The notes: a model not told the origin generated them from the sequence alone. 64,000 nt of DNA from Amphibalanus amphitrite (GCF_019059575.1 NW_024881676.1:746501-810500), one strand, 5' to 3'; positions 35,401-47,074 are shown, counted from the first letter of the stretch. Numbers and translations: made by a program.

Positions 35401-38400
35401 TGCTCTATTCGTTGAGCCTTTTAACAGCCCGTACCACAGCGACCCCGTCAAGGGTCAAAACAAAGCAAGAACATGGCTCATGGCCATCAACACATCTAAC
35501 CGGTGACCCATACTCACACTAACTGACACTCCTCTCGTCAATCATGAGTGTCATCATAGCGATGACGCAGCCACTACACAGCCTACCGCCTCAGCATTCC
35601 CCACTAACGCTGCCCGAAATAGCCACAGCCGCCCGTCAGCCTCACGGCCCGCGGACAGTGTGTGGCGTGACGTCACTGGTATGCCGGTGACGTCACTGGC
35701 CGCTGACGCACCTGTACGCCTGCAGTTGCCGCTTGACGTGCTCGTAGATGACAAAGTGGATCATGGTCTCCGTGATGCCGAAGTAGGAAGCCGATATGCC
35801 TTTGTAGAAACCCCGCACACCCTGTTGAACAAACATTGATGTAGCTGTGAGTTTCCGGTTGTACTTTGCTGTCATGATTGTGCCGAAACCACTTTTTTCA
35901 GTGTTCCGCCACCACACTCGTATTTAATTAATAAATTTACCATCTTACCGGTTTTCTCGCGTCTGTTTTGCTTTTTTCACTCTCACCACGATTCGGAAAT
36001 CTTCGATAGTCACGCGAACTGTGTCTTTTCATATGTGACCATGCGACAGACACAGCCTTGTTTTTGTAACTAAGGACTGCTCACTGCTCAGACTTCATTA
36101 TTTGAGAAGACCTTGAAGTTACCATGACTAAGACCAGTATAACGCCTTTTGGGGCGATTAACGGAGCGAGCGAGAGGGTGGGCCTTGCACGTGCGAAATT
36201 GCGAGGGGGTACCTCCAACTGACTTGTGCACGGCACCCTACTAACCGGTCTCTAGCGATGTGCCAAATTTGGGCACAATTGACCCCGCCGTTCTCGAGAT
36301 CTGGAAGCGGCACCCTGCACGTGCGCACGTGCAAAATGGGTCCCAACTGACTTGTGCACGGCACCCTACTAACTGGTCCCTAACCGTGTACCAAATTTGA
36401 GCGCCATCGGTCCAGCCGTTCTCGAGATCTGGAAACGACCCCTGCACGTGCGCACGTGCAGCAGCACCCCAACCTTAACACATGCAGATGAATTATCTGA
36501 TGGAGACCTAACTGTGTACCGAGTTTCAATTCAATCGGCCCAGCCGTTGTGCCGTTATTGAGGTTGCAATTTTGGGGGTTCTTAAAAAATGTCCAACTTT
36601 ACCACGCGCCACGTGCGGTGGTTGGCAAGAACGCATGGTGGCCATCACACCACAGAACTTTTACGTCCAAGTGACATTCAGTAAAGAAGACCGCTTGTCA
36701 ATCGGATGTCCCGTTCCTAAGATATTAGCTTTTGAAGAGCGTCCCCACGGCCGGCCGGCCGGCCGGCCGCTCATACTCAGGATTTTCCCTTAATTCAGTA
36801 CCAGTATAACGCCTTTTGTGGCGACTAACGGAGCGAGCGAGAGGGTGGGCCTTGCACGTGCGAAATTGCGAGGGGGTACCTCCAACTGACTTGTGCACGG
36901 CACCTTACTAACCGGTCTCTAGCGATGTGCCAAATTTGAGCACAATCGGCCCAGCCGTTCTCGAGATCTGGAAGCGGCACCCTGCACGTGCGCACGTGCA
37001 AAATGGGTCCCAACTGACTTGTGCACGGCACCCTACTAACTGCTCCGTAACCGTGTACCAAATTTGAGCGCAATCGGTCCAGCCGTTCTCGAGATCTGGA
37101 AACGACCCCTGCACGTGCGCACGTGCAGCAGCACCCCAACTCTGGCACATGGATATGCATTGCCTAGTGGGTGCCTACCTACATGCCAACTCTCAGCGCA
37201 ATCGGCCCAGTAGTTACCGAGATATTGCAACAATTACAAAAGTGACACCTCTTCGTTTTGCACGTGGCACGTGCATAAGGGGTCACCCACATGCATCGGG
37301 AATAGTGCAATACTTGGTAGAAGGAATGGAGCTACCCTACAAAAATTACCGCATGTAAATCGGTCAAGTGGTTGCTGAGATATAAGCCTCGCAAAAGCGT
37401 GACCACGGCCGCTCATACTCAGAAATTTCCGTTAATCTAAGGAAAGACTACGCTCGCTTCGCTCGCTCCGTAATGAGACTCTGCTCGCTTCGCTCGCTCC
37501 GTAAAAATATACGACGGTCAGAAATCAACACTGCACACAACCACAGCCAAATAGCAGACCACATAGCAAACATTCCGTTGAGACAGAACTGGTCCTCAAG
37601 TGACTCTGACTGAACAAGCACCGATGTTTCGAACAACCTTGAAATGCACGGTTTTCTGCGCCACAGCCAAACAATGATCAATAAGCACGTCAACCGTGGG
37701 ACCCTCCACGCCAGTTCAACAGGCTCTGCACGAAGTAAACATCGGGCTTAAATAAACCAGTAAAACGCCTTTTGGGCGAAGAACGAGCGAGCGAGATAGT
37801 GAGCCCTACACGTGCGGAAGGGCGAGAGGGTGCTTCCAACGGGCTTGTGCAAAGCACCCTTCTAACCGGTCGCTAGCGGTGTGCCAAATTTGAACACAAT
37901 CGGCCCAGCCGTTCCTGAGATCTGGAAGCGGCATTCTGCACGTGCGCACGTGCAAACGGGGTCCAAAATGACTTTTGCACGGCACCCTACTAACTGGTCC
38001 CCAGGGCGCCATATAGCCTCGTTGCTGGTGCGCCCTAAAACACCAAATCATCATCTAACTGGTCCCCAACCGTGTACCAAATTTGAGCGCAATCGGCCCA
38101 GCCGTTCTCGAGATCTGGAAACGCCCCCTGCACGTGCGCACGTGCAGTAGCACCCTAACCGCAACACATGGGAATGCATTGCCTGGTGGGTGCCTACCTG
38201 TATGCCAAGTTTCAGCGAAATCGCCCCAGTAATTACCGAGTCACTGAAATGGGAACAAATTTGGCACCTCTTATTGTTGTATTTTGCACGTGCACTGGGG
38301 GTGACCCACATACATCGAGAGTATCCTATTTTGGGTAGAAAGGATGCTGCTACCATACAAAAATTACCGCAAGTCAATCGCCCAAGCGGCTGCTGAGATA

Positions 38401-41400
38401 TGAGCCTCTCAAAATCACTACTTTTGCAAAACAGCTTGAACACCCTTGACTTTGCACGTGCCACGTGCCACGACGGTCACTGAGATGTATCAAAAGTAGT
38501 CAATTACGGGGTAGAAGGGATGGGGCTACCCAACAAAAAAGACCGCAGGCCAATCGGTCCAGCGGTTGCTGAGATATAAGCCTCCCAAAAGCGTTACAGC
38601 CGGGCCGGGCCGGGCCGGGCCGCTCATACTGAGATTTTTCCGTTATATTGAAAAGACTCACTTCGCTCGCTCGTAATCACTGTGGCAAGCACCCATCTCA
38701 TTATTACCCAGTGACATTCAGATCCTGTGTATGGGATATGCATTTGCATCTTAGAACTGCTTTGAAACAATCATCTGTACCGCTCGCCGACATTTTCAAC
38801 AAACCTGTCAACAACTGTCGAAACTGGCAATCCTTCCGAGAAAAAAAGTCGTGTATGCCCGCCCACAACAAAAACTTGTCTTTGTTCTTTCGCCAGACCT
38901 TTCCGCTTCAAATCAGTTCCAACTTCCAATCAGATAACTTCTACCTGGGAACAAGCCTAGCCTGACAATGCCTGCACTTGTATCGTGTCAGTTTTTGTGA
39001 TATTTATTCACATTCGATGACAACACAGATTATTTGCTTTAGAATATTTGCTTTTGTGGTGTCATCGAATGTGAATAAACATTACATGCCTGCACATATC
39101 AACATGTCGGTTGCGGCTAGTGCAGTGGTCTGACCTTTTCCCTGTAGACCCGGCGAATGCAGTCCATGACCCGGAGTCGCTGGCCGAATTTGTGCTGGTC
39201 CAGCTGTAGCCGCGTCTTGATGAACCAGATCGGGTTCGTTGCCGTACACGAACAAAATCCTGCAATAAATGAATCGAACTCGTAAAGAAAACCACAATGG
39301 GAAATTAGTGGCACGACACGAGGCAGCGACGGCGACACGTGAGACTAGCGGCGGTTATAGTAAGACGCCCACAAGGAGGATGAGCACACGCGACGGGAAC
39401 GTACGGCCTTCAACAGCCAAAAGGTGAGGTTCGGACGCATGATGGAGCGAACGAGTGAGAAGTGCACTAGTTAACGATAGGGTATCCTATCAATTATTTA
39501 ACCAAGCTAACTATTGCTGCGGCATTCTTAGGAAAGGACGCACAGGACAGCTATGAAATGCGGCCGAGATGTAGTGTCCGCACACAAACATAATCTGATC
39601 GCACATCAACAACGGTAGGGAAGGGATATTCGTGAAATGCCGCGCATTTTTTCAGCGAAAACAGACAGAGTGATGTCAGATAACACCAACTCAGAGGAGC
39701 CGCGCCCCTCGTAAACCTACACACTAGTCTTGACCGCCCCTTGCACCGTTGTCCCTTTCGCTAATATTAGTCGCACACTATCAATAATAAACGGTCGACC
39801 GACCTGCTGACAAGTGGACTGTGTTCAGGGGTGTGACAGCAGTCAAGCGCGGGCGGTGTTTGGGGCGGGACAGTCGCATTCGAGGGCCCGCCACACCCGC
39901 GGCTCGACGTCCGATGCACAGAGTGTAGGGGTCAGTCGGGTGGGTTACGACTGACGGGCCCCTCGAACACATACAGCGGCCGAGAATACAGTTTTGATAT
40001 GTAAAATACGGTTAGAACACACGGATGTGAGAATTCAAGGAAACAAAACAAGCGTAAAATAAAACGAATGCAGAACAAACACAAGTGAGCAGTGACTTTG
40101 AGTAGCGATAAGTGCGCCCTATCACAAAGAGTCAGCTGGCCCGACCCCACCCCGGCCACACGTGCCGTTTCGGTGACGGCACTGCTGACAGACGGCGGAC
40201 AGGCCGGAGCCGGAGCCGGAGCCGCAGCCCGCCCGCCGCGGCCCTGGGCAGTGTCTGTGGTGACCTTGGCCGTCAACTGCCGGCCGCCGGCGGGGGCGGG
40301 GCGGCAGAGGATGGGACCGGGGCAGGGGGGGGGGCGGACGAGCCCCTGCCAGCCGGTACCGCCGCGCAGTTTAGAGATACCGCCCCCTCCCCCGCTCCCC
40401 GGCCCTGTATGACCTCCAGGCGACCCAGAGGTCACGGGTGGGTGATGCACGCACACAGGTGCCGCGGCACTGCCGAGGGAGGCGGCGAACCACACGGCAC
40501 TGCCGACTGGGGCCGGGCCCGACTCCTGACAGCCTAACGGGCCGAGTCCTCGAGGAGGGCTGTCTCTGCTGGGGAGGGTATGAGATACGAACACAACGTA
40601 TAAAGAGTAGTGGGCAATGGACAGACACTCGCCGTCAGAATGACGAAGAACTTGCGAGTTTAAAATCTTACAGAGGTATGGTGCTTCAGCATAGACACCC
40701 TCTGACTAATCCAGAACCATACGAGAGCCGATCTTCAGAAGCCGAACACAGCCGAGTTCATTTATATATGCCTACATAAGGAAGTGTTTACAGTGATTAC
40801 GCCACTTTCAAATAGCTTGACAAATTATATCGCGCTCTGAAGACATGAGCACAGCACCAACATCGTCAGAACTTTCCGAGTCATCTACGTTCGCTGGATC
40901 ACTTCAAAAATGTAGCGAATAGTGTTCTACACATTGGCCTGTCGGCAAACCTTCTTGATATCAATGGAGCGGCGGTCGGTTACTCATACGGCCACATAAA
41001 TCGCTCTAAAAAAGTTCGTCTCTAGTCGGCAAACATAATTAGGAGCCACAATTTCCGAGACGACGTGCAGACGCATTTTTGCCGTGCCGTGCCGGCTGTG
41101 GCAGGGCTAACGATTAGACAACTGGATGAATATCTGGTAAACAAAGCGTAGCATACTGCAGCTCCCAACTTGTGGCGGCTGATTGAGCCCAGGGATAAGG
41201 GGAACTGCAGCACAAAGAGCGAAGCTCGATTCCAGATCTGTCGCCTCCTACAGTGCTATTGGAAGGCTCCGATTAGCATGTAAGGTGTAGAGGCCTATCG
41301 AGAGTTTTAACGTAAAACCTACAAAAACATACAAAAGAACACGGTGTCAAAAGCTTGCCGGATGGATACAGCGAATTGTTTGTTTTTCTCCTGTAAAATC

Positions 41401-44400
41401 ACTTTAGTTCAAGAGGCACTTGAAAATCTACGACAATGGCACACGTTTCCGGCACCCTATATAGTTTTTAATGAAGTGGACTTCTGAGCTCGCCTGTAGC
41501 CCAAACAATCTGTGACTGGAAGGATCAACAAAACAAGTTCCACACCACGCTTCGGCCTAGTTCTTTCCGGACATATCCAGACAAATCTGGTTATAACCAG
41601 TTCGAGCCGCCGTCCCGATAGTCGCCAGCATCCCGGCGGAACTACTGGACGAACATTTTGGCGGCGCCGGCGGCGGCGGCGTGACGGGGTAGTTTTCCAT
41701 CAGCTGGTTCGGGGGTGGGGCGGCGGCGCCCCGACTCCGCCTGTCCCGCTGAAGACGGGGTCGGAGGCCGGGCCACCAGTGCCACCCCCCCCCCCCCCCC
41801 CCAGCGAAGGCCGACCGGGAGGACAGTTCATGACGTCGCAGCACGATAGCGCCGGAACGGTACGACGTAGGAAGCACGACGGTCGGAACTACCGGCCGGA
41901 TGGTGGAGTCGTGACCGTGCCCGAGAGCGTGGATCAGTGTTCACAACGATAGGCAGGCATGCATTTGATTTGAGTCATCAGGGCTTCAAGGATGAACGTA
42001 AGAGTGTAAGAATGCAGAAAAAAATGTCAATACAATGATCATACAACCAACAAGGAATATTCCTTCGGCGGTGGATCCTAAATACGGAACCGATTTCGGT
42101 TCACAAAAAACGCAAACAGTCCAGAGGTGGAGAGACTGAAAAACCCTCAGACACCCCACGCCAGCCACCCACCTGCGCATACCGCTGACGCCATGTGCAC
42201 AGGCGGCGACTCAGGCTTGAGCCGGCGGTTGAAGAACTTCTTGGCGTTGGAGTAGGAGCAGAAGTAGATGGCTCGTGACGGCGCCACGCCCAGCAGGTTC
42301 GGCCCGAGGCCCTTCCAGAGCGCGCACGGACCCTCATTCTCGATGATGATTCTGGAAGGAGCAATATTGTCATGGAAATGATCGCGGGGTGAAAAATGGG
42401 TGTAGGGTGGCAAGATGAAGGAGGGAAAGACGGCCGAAGCATGGGCGTTACCTTCAGAGAGGCATTGGGCCGAAGGCTCGGCTCGCAACTTGCAAGTGGT
42501 GACAAAACGTGTTGACGAAACATGATCTACATACTCCGCGACGAATTTCAACAGAACGAAAATCGTAGACACAACGAATGACTGTCATACATGCAAGATA
42601 ATTGGGGATCAAAAAGATAACAAATGAACTTGGCAGGCGGCAGCATAAACCACTAACAACCAATCACGGGAGTAGCTTTACAGAAGTTGAAGGGCGAGTT
42701 GAGAATACAGACAACTCGTATAGGGAAAGAGCTGCACAACAGCATAAGCGTTTACCACACTAAATCATAATTCTCAGGAGGCGGAATAACTTCCAATGCA
42801 CCTGATACGAGAGTAAGCCTGCAATCTGCACATCACTCCACAAATCACAAACCACTTGAACCAAAAACAACTGATAACGTATCGCAGCACCCGGCGGGGC
42901 CTCTGAACTACCGCACCAGCCGGTCTGTGCCCCTCCCCACATCCCCCACTCATTGACGGTCGCCCTGGAGTGTCGCCCCTCCCCTTCCCTCCCCGTCTCA
43001 TCACAGCACCGGTCGCCCTGGAGTGCCACCCCTCCCCTCCCCTCCCCCACTGCGGCCGTCACCGGTGTCACCGGCGGCAGACGCCAGACGGCCTCGCCAG
43101 GTAGGGGTCCGCGGGTCGCGCCGGGCGGTCACCTGACCGGGGTTTTCACCGCCCACCATACGGACCGGTCAGCCACGGTACCTACTGGTGACAGACCCAC
43201 TCGGCACTCGGTCGGCACGTGGTTACATGTGACATTTCTCGGAAACTTCCACGAGAGCTCGATTTGCATACAATCTGCAGCCCCCGAGAACGTGATATTC
43301 GGCCTTCTATCATTTACCACCATTGCTACAGGTTATCAAAAGTTGCTGATGTGGGTAAAAGGGTTTGGAGGTGACCGACTTCACTGAACGCACTGAAATA
43401 CATTTTACACACAATCGTAGCGACTGATGCGTTGTGAAAAAAAAAGAAAAAAAGAAAACAAGAAAACAAACGAACACAATCGTAGCACTGTCGGAAAATG
43501 GCGTACGTCCTACTCCCAGCTTACCGGATACCGTGCATGCAGTGCCTGTTTTGCGGTACCGGCGTTAGTGAAGGAACCGCGCAACTGTCGCCGTTTCGTT
43601 CGGCGTCACAGCTAAGTTGTGTATGCTGAACATAATGACCATAGCAGTAAACATTGCATCATACTGCTTTATTAAGCTGGAGATGGCTAGCGGTAGCACT
43701 GTTACATAATCCCGATATCTCTGCCGTGTCACTCGGTCCGCCGCTGATCGCTCTCATTTCGCAGTCGGCGTCACTGACCTGATGCAGCGGATGAGGCCGA
43801 CGGAGCCGCGCGCGGGACCGCCGCCGCCGCCGCCGCCGGCCGCGGGCGGCAGGGTCACGTGCTCGTGGCCGGCGCCGGCGGGCTGCAGCGGCCAGCGCCG
43901 GCCGCCGGCCACGCTGCGGCACGTGACAGCGCCGGGCGTCTCGGCGGCCAGCGGCGGCACGCGCAGCTCGAACCCGCTGTGAGAGGACTGCAGCCGAGTC
44001 TTGACAACCTCCAGGGGACACGTGACGATGGCGCCCACCGTGCCGCCCATCCTGGCGGCGACAGACCGCGGCGGTCAGCGCCACCGACCCCCGGCAGTGG
44101 GCGGGAGACGTACCGGTTATTGGGGATCATAGGCAGGAGAAGACTCAAGACAGACATGACAGCATTCAGTGGCACAAGAAGGGGCGATGAATCAGAAAAG
44201 CTAACAATGAATATCCTCAAACTTAGGAAATCAGGACATAATGTTACACAAAATGGACTGTATAATATGGTAACTTTTTAACAAAAGAGAAATGCTGACA
44301 AAAGTGTAACAAACACATGCAAAAAGGGTAGAAGACCATGGATTTATCATCTTATCATTGGTATTTGAAGATTGCATTAAACACCATACAACATTTATTT

Positions 44401-46913
44401 TGCCAACTGCCAAGTCAAGTTTACCTTACCTTACCTTACCTTGAAGGTCATCGGGATAGAAAAGGCCACTTGGCCTATAGGTCCCGTTCTCACCGAGTTA
44501 CTTGCAGAGACATTCAGGACTCGTAAGGTTGTGGCATGACATACATTAGGTGGGTCCAGTGATGGTCGAGTCGTGCCTTGAATGTCGAGAGTGTTTCGGC
44601 TGATACGACCTCAGCAGGTAGAGCGTTCCAGTCGTTGATGATGCGGACGCTAAAGCTGCTTCGTCGGGCGAGAGTCACAGCTCGGGGTTTGAGCAGCTTC
44701 CATCCGTGTCCTCTCGTCAGCTCGGTCTCGTTCTTGGTGAAGAAGGTCGTTGCCGGCACATCGATTCCACCGTGGAACAGCTGGTAGACCGTCAGCATGT
44801 CTCCCCTGCGGCGGCGGTAGAACAACGACGGCAGTCGGAGACGCTCCAGACGCTCGGGGTAGGGAAGGTGCTTGATGGATTCCACCATACGCGTGGCGCG
44901 TCTCTGGACCTTTTCTAAGCGTTTCTGGTCTCCTTTGCTGAACGGTCCCCAGACGGCGTTCCCAAACTCCAGAAAGGGGCGGACGAGAGCCTTGTAGAGC
45001 AAGGGTAGGGTCGTCTCATCGATGTGAGCGAAGGATCGCTTGATGACCGCGAGCAGCTGTGAGGCTTTTGAAACGGCCGCGGCCGTTTGCGTGTGAAACT
45101 TCAGCTCAGAGTCGATTATGATCCCCAGATCCCTTTCTTCGTCTACCACAGCGATGGGCGTCCCGTTCAGCCTATATTCGTGTGCAGGGTTTCTTGAGCC
45201 CATGTGCATCACCTTACACTTTCCTGCGTTGAACGGCAGCAGCCACCTTGAGGACCATCGTGCCAGAGCGTCCAGATCACCCTGCAGGCCAGCACCACGA
45301 TCGGATGGATTTGTCAGTGGCTTGTATAGCTTCGTGTCATCCGCGAACATCTTCATATTGCTTGAGACCTCTAGTGGCATGTCGTTGACGTATATTGTGA
45401 ACAGCGTCGGCCCCAATACTGAACCTTGGGGGATACCGCTGGAGACAGGTGCCCACTCCGAGTTGCAGCCCTGAATCAGCACCCGTTGACGACGGCCAAC
45501 TAGGAAGGTCTGTATCCAGGTGAGAAGTTTACCTCCGACACCATACGACCTCAGCTTCTCGAGAAGACGTTTGTGCGGCACCGAGTCAAATGCTTTGGCG
45601 AAATCTAGGTAGACCACATCCACCGGGGTTCGGCCTTCCAAGGCAGCGGTCCAGTCTTCCAGTACCTCAAGCAATTGGGAGCTACACGAACGCTTTGCCA
45701 GGAAACCATGCTGAGCTCTGTGAAGCAGGCCGTTTGCTGACATATGGTGCAGGAGCTCATCCCTGATGACAGATTCGAGGACCTTACAACAGACGGATGT
45801 CAGGCTCACCGGTCTGTAGCTGGATGGTAGGCGGCGATCTCCTTTCTTGAATATCGGAGTCACGTTGCCGATCTTCCACTCTGGGGGGACATCCCCGGAG
45901 TCCAGCGATTTCCTGAAGATCCAGCTCAGTGGGTGGGAGAGGACGGCTGCATTCTCCTTTAGTACGCGAGGGTGAAGGCCATCGGGTCCTGGCGAGCTGT
46001 GTGCCCGCAGCGCTGCCAGCTTAGTGTGTACCCGTAGCGGGGAGATTTCGACGTCCTCCAGAAGCGGTCCGTGATGGGGGCGCTCCAGGACAGGGATGGT
46101 GTCTGACGCTTCTTCGACGAAGACGCTACTGAAGTATCTGTTCATGGCGTTAGCTTTTGCCTTATCAGAAGACACCGTTTCTCCATTCTCGTCTTCTAGG
46201 TCGCCGATGCCATTTTTGGTCTTGAGGCGTGAATTTGCATACCGCCAGAAGCACTTCGGGTTATCTTTGATTGACAGTACCAGCTTTTGCTCATGTTGTC
46301 TCCGGAGGGCTCTGGTCACGTTCCTCAGGTCGTTTCGACACCTGACGTACCTGGCGTGATCAAGTTCATCGTGGCTTCGGCAGTAAGTGCTCCACAATAG
46401 CCTTTTCCTTTTCCTTAGTTGGAGGGCTTGGCGGTTCATATATATGTTATGGTCAGAGGCCTTCTTTCTGATGCTGGAGCATGACTCAATGGCTGCACAG
46501 ATTGACGAGCTAAAGAAGGTGTGAGCTTCTTGAGTACTCATGTTCCTCATCACCGCCCAGTTGCACGATTCAAGCACATTAGTCAATGAACGATAGTTGG
46601 TGCGAGAATACATGCGTGGCAGCGAGGATGGCGCAGGTGCGTAGCACATCAATGTGAAGGTGACCAGCAGTTTACAGTTGGACAATGAGCTACAGGGTTA
46701 TCAGTCACTTTAAGGTTAAAAAAGAATTCCTCTAGGTGAAAATACCATTGAATTATTATTAATACCAACAGTCATCCCCACCAAATACTGCAGCTCATCC
46801 TAGGTGCATCATAGGGTTGGCCAGTTGTGGATAATGTATGGTGTGACTCAAACAAATGAAGTAAAGACTTACCCGCCAGCAAACAAGTGTACAAATGTAT
46901 CCCGGCTTGCCAT
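32349..46913 (-). CDS. mitochondrial pyrimidine nucleotide carrier (SLC25A36/Rim2)
   Basis: Eight coding exons in phase: 46873-46913, 43779-44051, 42173-42351, 39135-39259, 35712-35821, 35057-35157, 32723-32909, 32349-32433 (1101 nt, 366 residues). It is a member of the SLC25 family, six-helix inner-membrane carriers. SLC25A33/36 and fly Rim2 import pyrimidine nucleotides for mitochondrial DNA and RNA. All three carrier signatures are present: [20 protein letters not shown] and [10 protein letters not shown]. Close family blocks include [14 protein letters not shown] at the start, [27 protein letters not shown] and [17 protein letters not shown]. The first matrix loop is enlarged by a Pro/Gly tract (about residues 72-85). 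If intron 7 is retained, TGA at 32719 ends the protein at 339 residues, close to the roughly 310 of vertebrates. The spliced form adds an acidic tail. Introns are full of repeats, and the gene is divergent from TMUB1. Confidence 0.93.
32611..32616 (-). promoter_or_regulatory. candidate poly(A) signal of the short SLC25A36 form
   Basis: AATAAA on the minus strand lies about 105 bp past the TGA used if intron 7 is not spliced. It lies inside intron 7, so its use would force the 339-residue form. Confidence 0.4.
32723..32909 (-). CDS. SLC25A36 exon 7
   Basis: The acceptor GTTTGCAG completes Glu (G|AG) of [10 protein letters not shown]. The exon encodes the third carrier signature, the [14 protein letters not shown] matrix helix and the last membrane helix through [10 protein letters not shown]. 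It ends at donor GTGAGA, and reading through gives TGA immediately. Confidence 0.92.
32910..35056. other. SLC25A36 intron 6
   Basis: No exon recognised. It contains a T run (34003-34020), GC-rich patches at 33350-33500 and 33750-33850, and no clear TIR element. Confidence 0.5.
35057..35157 (-). CDS. SLC25A36 exon 6
   Basis: Acceptor CTCCCCAG, donor GTGAGT. It encodes a linker ([11 protein letters not shown]) and membrane helix 5 ([22 protein letters not shown]), a match to the family block before the third signature. Confidence 0.9.
35668..35695. promoter_or_regulatory. twin CRE palindromes
   Basis: Two TGACGTCA sites (35668-35675, 35688-35695) lie exactly 20 bp apart in a short duplicated GGTGACGTCACTGG context, just inside the intron downstream of exon 5. 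Function is unknown. Confidence 0.35.
35712..35821 (-). CDS. SLC25A36 exon 5
   Basis: Acceptor TTCAACAG, donor GTGCGT. It encodes [19 protein letters not shown] and then [13 protein letters not shown], the fourth-helix block typical of SLC25A33/36. Confidence 0.93.
36133..36795. repeat. CACGTG-dyad repeat, copy A
   Basis: First of three related copies in SLC25A36 intron 4. It begins AGTATAACGCCTTTTGGGG with an AGCGAGCGAG motif and ends in a CCGG run (36746-36770) followed by GCTCATACTCAGG. Inside, diverged units of about 115-180 bp each pair a CACGTG dyad with an AATCGGYCCAGCCGTTCTCGAG-type block. Exact 18-bp palindromes TGCACGTGCGCACGTGCA lie at 36316-36333 and 36443-36460. Confidence 0.85.
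36800..37502. repeat. CACGTG-dyad repeat, copy B
   Basis: Second copy, close to copy A over its first 350 bp, with the 18-bp palindrome at 36983-37000 and 37110-37127. It continues through two more diverged units. Its right end (CTCGCTTCGCTCGCTCCGTAA, given twice at 37450-37502) is an inverted form of the ACGGAGCGAGCG near its left end, so this copy looks TIR-bounded. Confidence 0.8.
37755..38675. repeat. CACGTG-dyad repeat, copy C
   Basis: Third copy, with the 18-bp palindrome at 37937-37954 and 38129-38146 and at least three further diverged units. It ends in a CGGGC run near 38605-38620 and in TTCGCTCGCTCGTAA, the inverse of AACGAGCGAGCGAG at its left end. A 51-bp retro-insert interrupts it at 38004-38054. 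Confidence 0.8.
38004..38054 (+). mobile_element. 5'-truncated retroelement tail with 14-bp TSD
   Basis: A 51-bp insert ending …TAAAACACCAAATCATCAT is flanked by exact direct repeats CTAACTGGTCCCCA (37990-38003 and 38055-38068). The long duplication and the short-repeat tail fit target-primed insertion of the 3' end of a LINE or SINE. It lies inside CACGTG repeat copy C and is therefore younger than it. Confidence 0.65.
38978..39085. repeat. hairpin repeat flanked by a 10-bp duplication
   Basis: Arms TTTATTCACATTCGATGAC (39003-39021) and its exact complement (39061-39079) enclose a short AT-rich core. ATGCCTGCAC occurs on both sides (38968-38977, 39086-39095). It may be a small foldback insertion. 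It lies 50 bp from exon 4 of SLC25A36. Confidence 0.55.
39135..39259 (-). CDS. SLC25A36 exon 4
   Basis: Acceptor TTATTGCAG, donor GTCAGA. Encodes [20 protein letters not shown] with the second carrier signature, then [13 protein letters not shown]. Phase 1 in, phase 0 out. Confidence 0.93.
39260..42172. other. SLC25A36 intron 3
   Basis: No exon assigned. GC-rich islands at 40130-40560 and 41620-41830 contain long open frames on both strands that lack family matches. An 18-bp C run lies at 41785-41802. Confidence 0.5.
42173..42351 (-). CDS. SLC25A36 exon 3
   Basis: Acceptor TCCTTCCAG, donor GTGGGT. Encodes [20 protein letters not shown] and [17 protein letters not shown], the conserved second-helix block, ending in HMASAVCAG. 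Confidence 0.93.
42352..43778. other. SLC25A36 intron 2
   Basis: No exon recognised. A short tandem duplication GGTCGCCCTGGAGTG…CCCCTCCCC occurs at 42958 and 43010. An A-rich tract lies at 43437-43468. Confidence 0.5.
43779..44051 (-). CDS. SLC25A36 exon 2
   Basis: Acceptor GTCGCCGCCAG, donor GTCAGT. Encodes [20 protein letters not shown] with the first carrier signature, then an enlarged Ala/Pro/Gly-rich loop (with a Gly7 run) and GLIRCIR. The loop is longer than in vertebrate homologues. Confidence 0.92.
44420..46685 (-). mobile_element. CR1/Jockey-like LINE, intact RT ORF, 5'-truncated
   Basis: One uninterrupted frame (44514-46685, 723 codons) encodes a reverse transcriptase with motifs in order: [13 protein letters not shown], the [12 protein letters not shown]…YRPVSL block, GFLAKRSC, the catalytic [38 protein letters not shown] and RDLGIIID, then a C-terminal domain with [11 protein letters not shown] and RINDWN-type sequence. 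The frame begins in the linker after the endonuclease, which is missing, so the copy is 5'-truncated like most LINEs. A short 3' UTR of about 75 bp ends in AAGGT pentamers (plus-strand 44421-44441), a microsatellite tail as in CR1/L2-type elements. It lies in SLC25A36 intron 1 in the same orientation as the gene. An intact frame implies a recent insertion. Confidence 0.9.
46873..46913 (-). CDS. SLC25A36 exon 1
   Basis: ATG at 46911-46913 begins [13 protein letters not shown] and ends in GG before donor GTAAGT. This matches the family N-terminus (M-x-x-RDT-x-VHLFAGG) almost exactly, which fixes the start. The split Gly codon joins exon 2 in phase. Confidence 0.9.
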
Positions 46914-47074
46914 GCTGAGTACTGTTACGGTAATGGTTTCACTTGCAAAAAGTTTCCTCAGAAATTGAAAAGTCTGTTCCTGGTCAGTTTCTTTTCAAGC
47001 TGACTTATACTGAGACCAGCATACTGACCAAATAGGCCTCCTTCAGGTCAGAGCTCAAGCTTGAGCTGGAAGAT

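Noticed and set aside
36158-38464. Several minus-strand open frames sharing [10 protein letters not shown]-like peptides
   Set aside because: They are translations of the tandem CACGTG repeat units, recur in every copy and lack starts, splice sites or a protein family.
39932-40594. 220-codon minus-strand frame in SLC25A36 intron 3
   Set aside because: Pro/Gly/Ser-rich with no domain. It is bounded by frames of equal length on the other strand in a CpG-rich island.
41557-41877. Pro-rich frame that might be a cassette exon of SLC25A36
   Set aside because: The carrier is complete in phase without it, and the C18 run within it argues against coding use.
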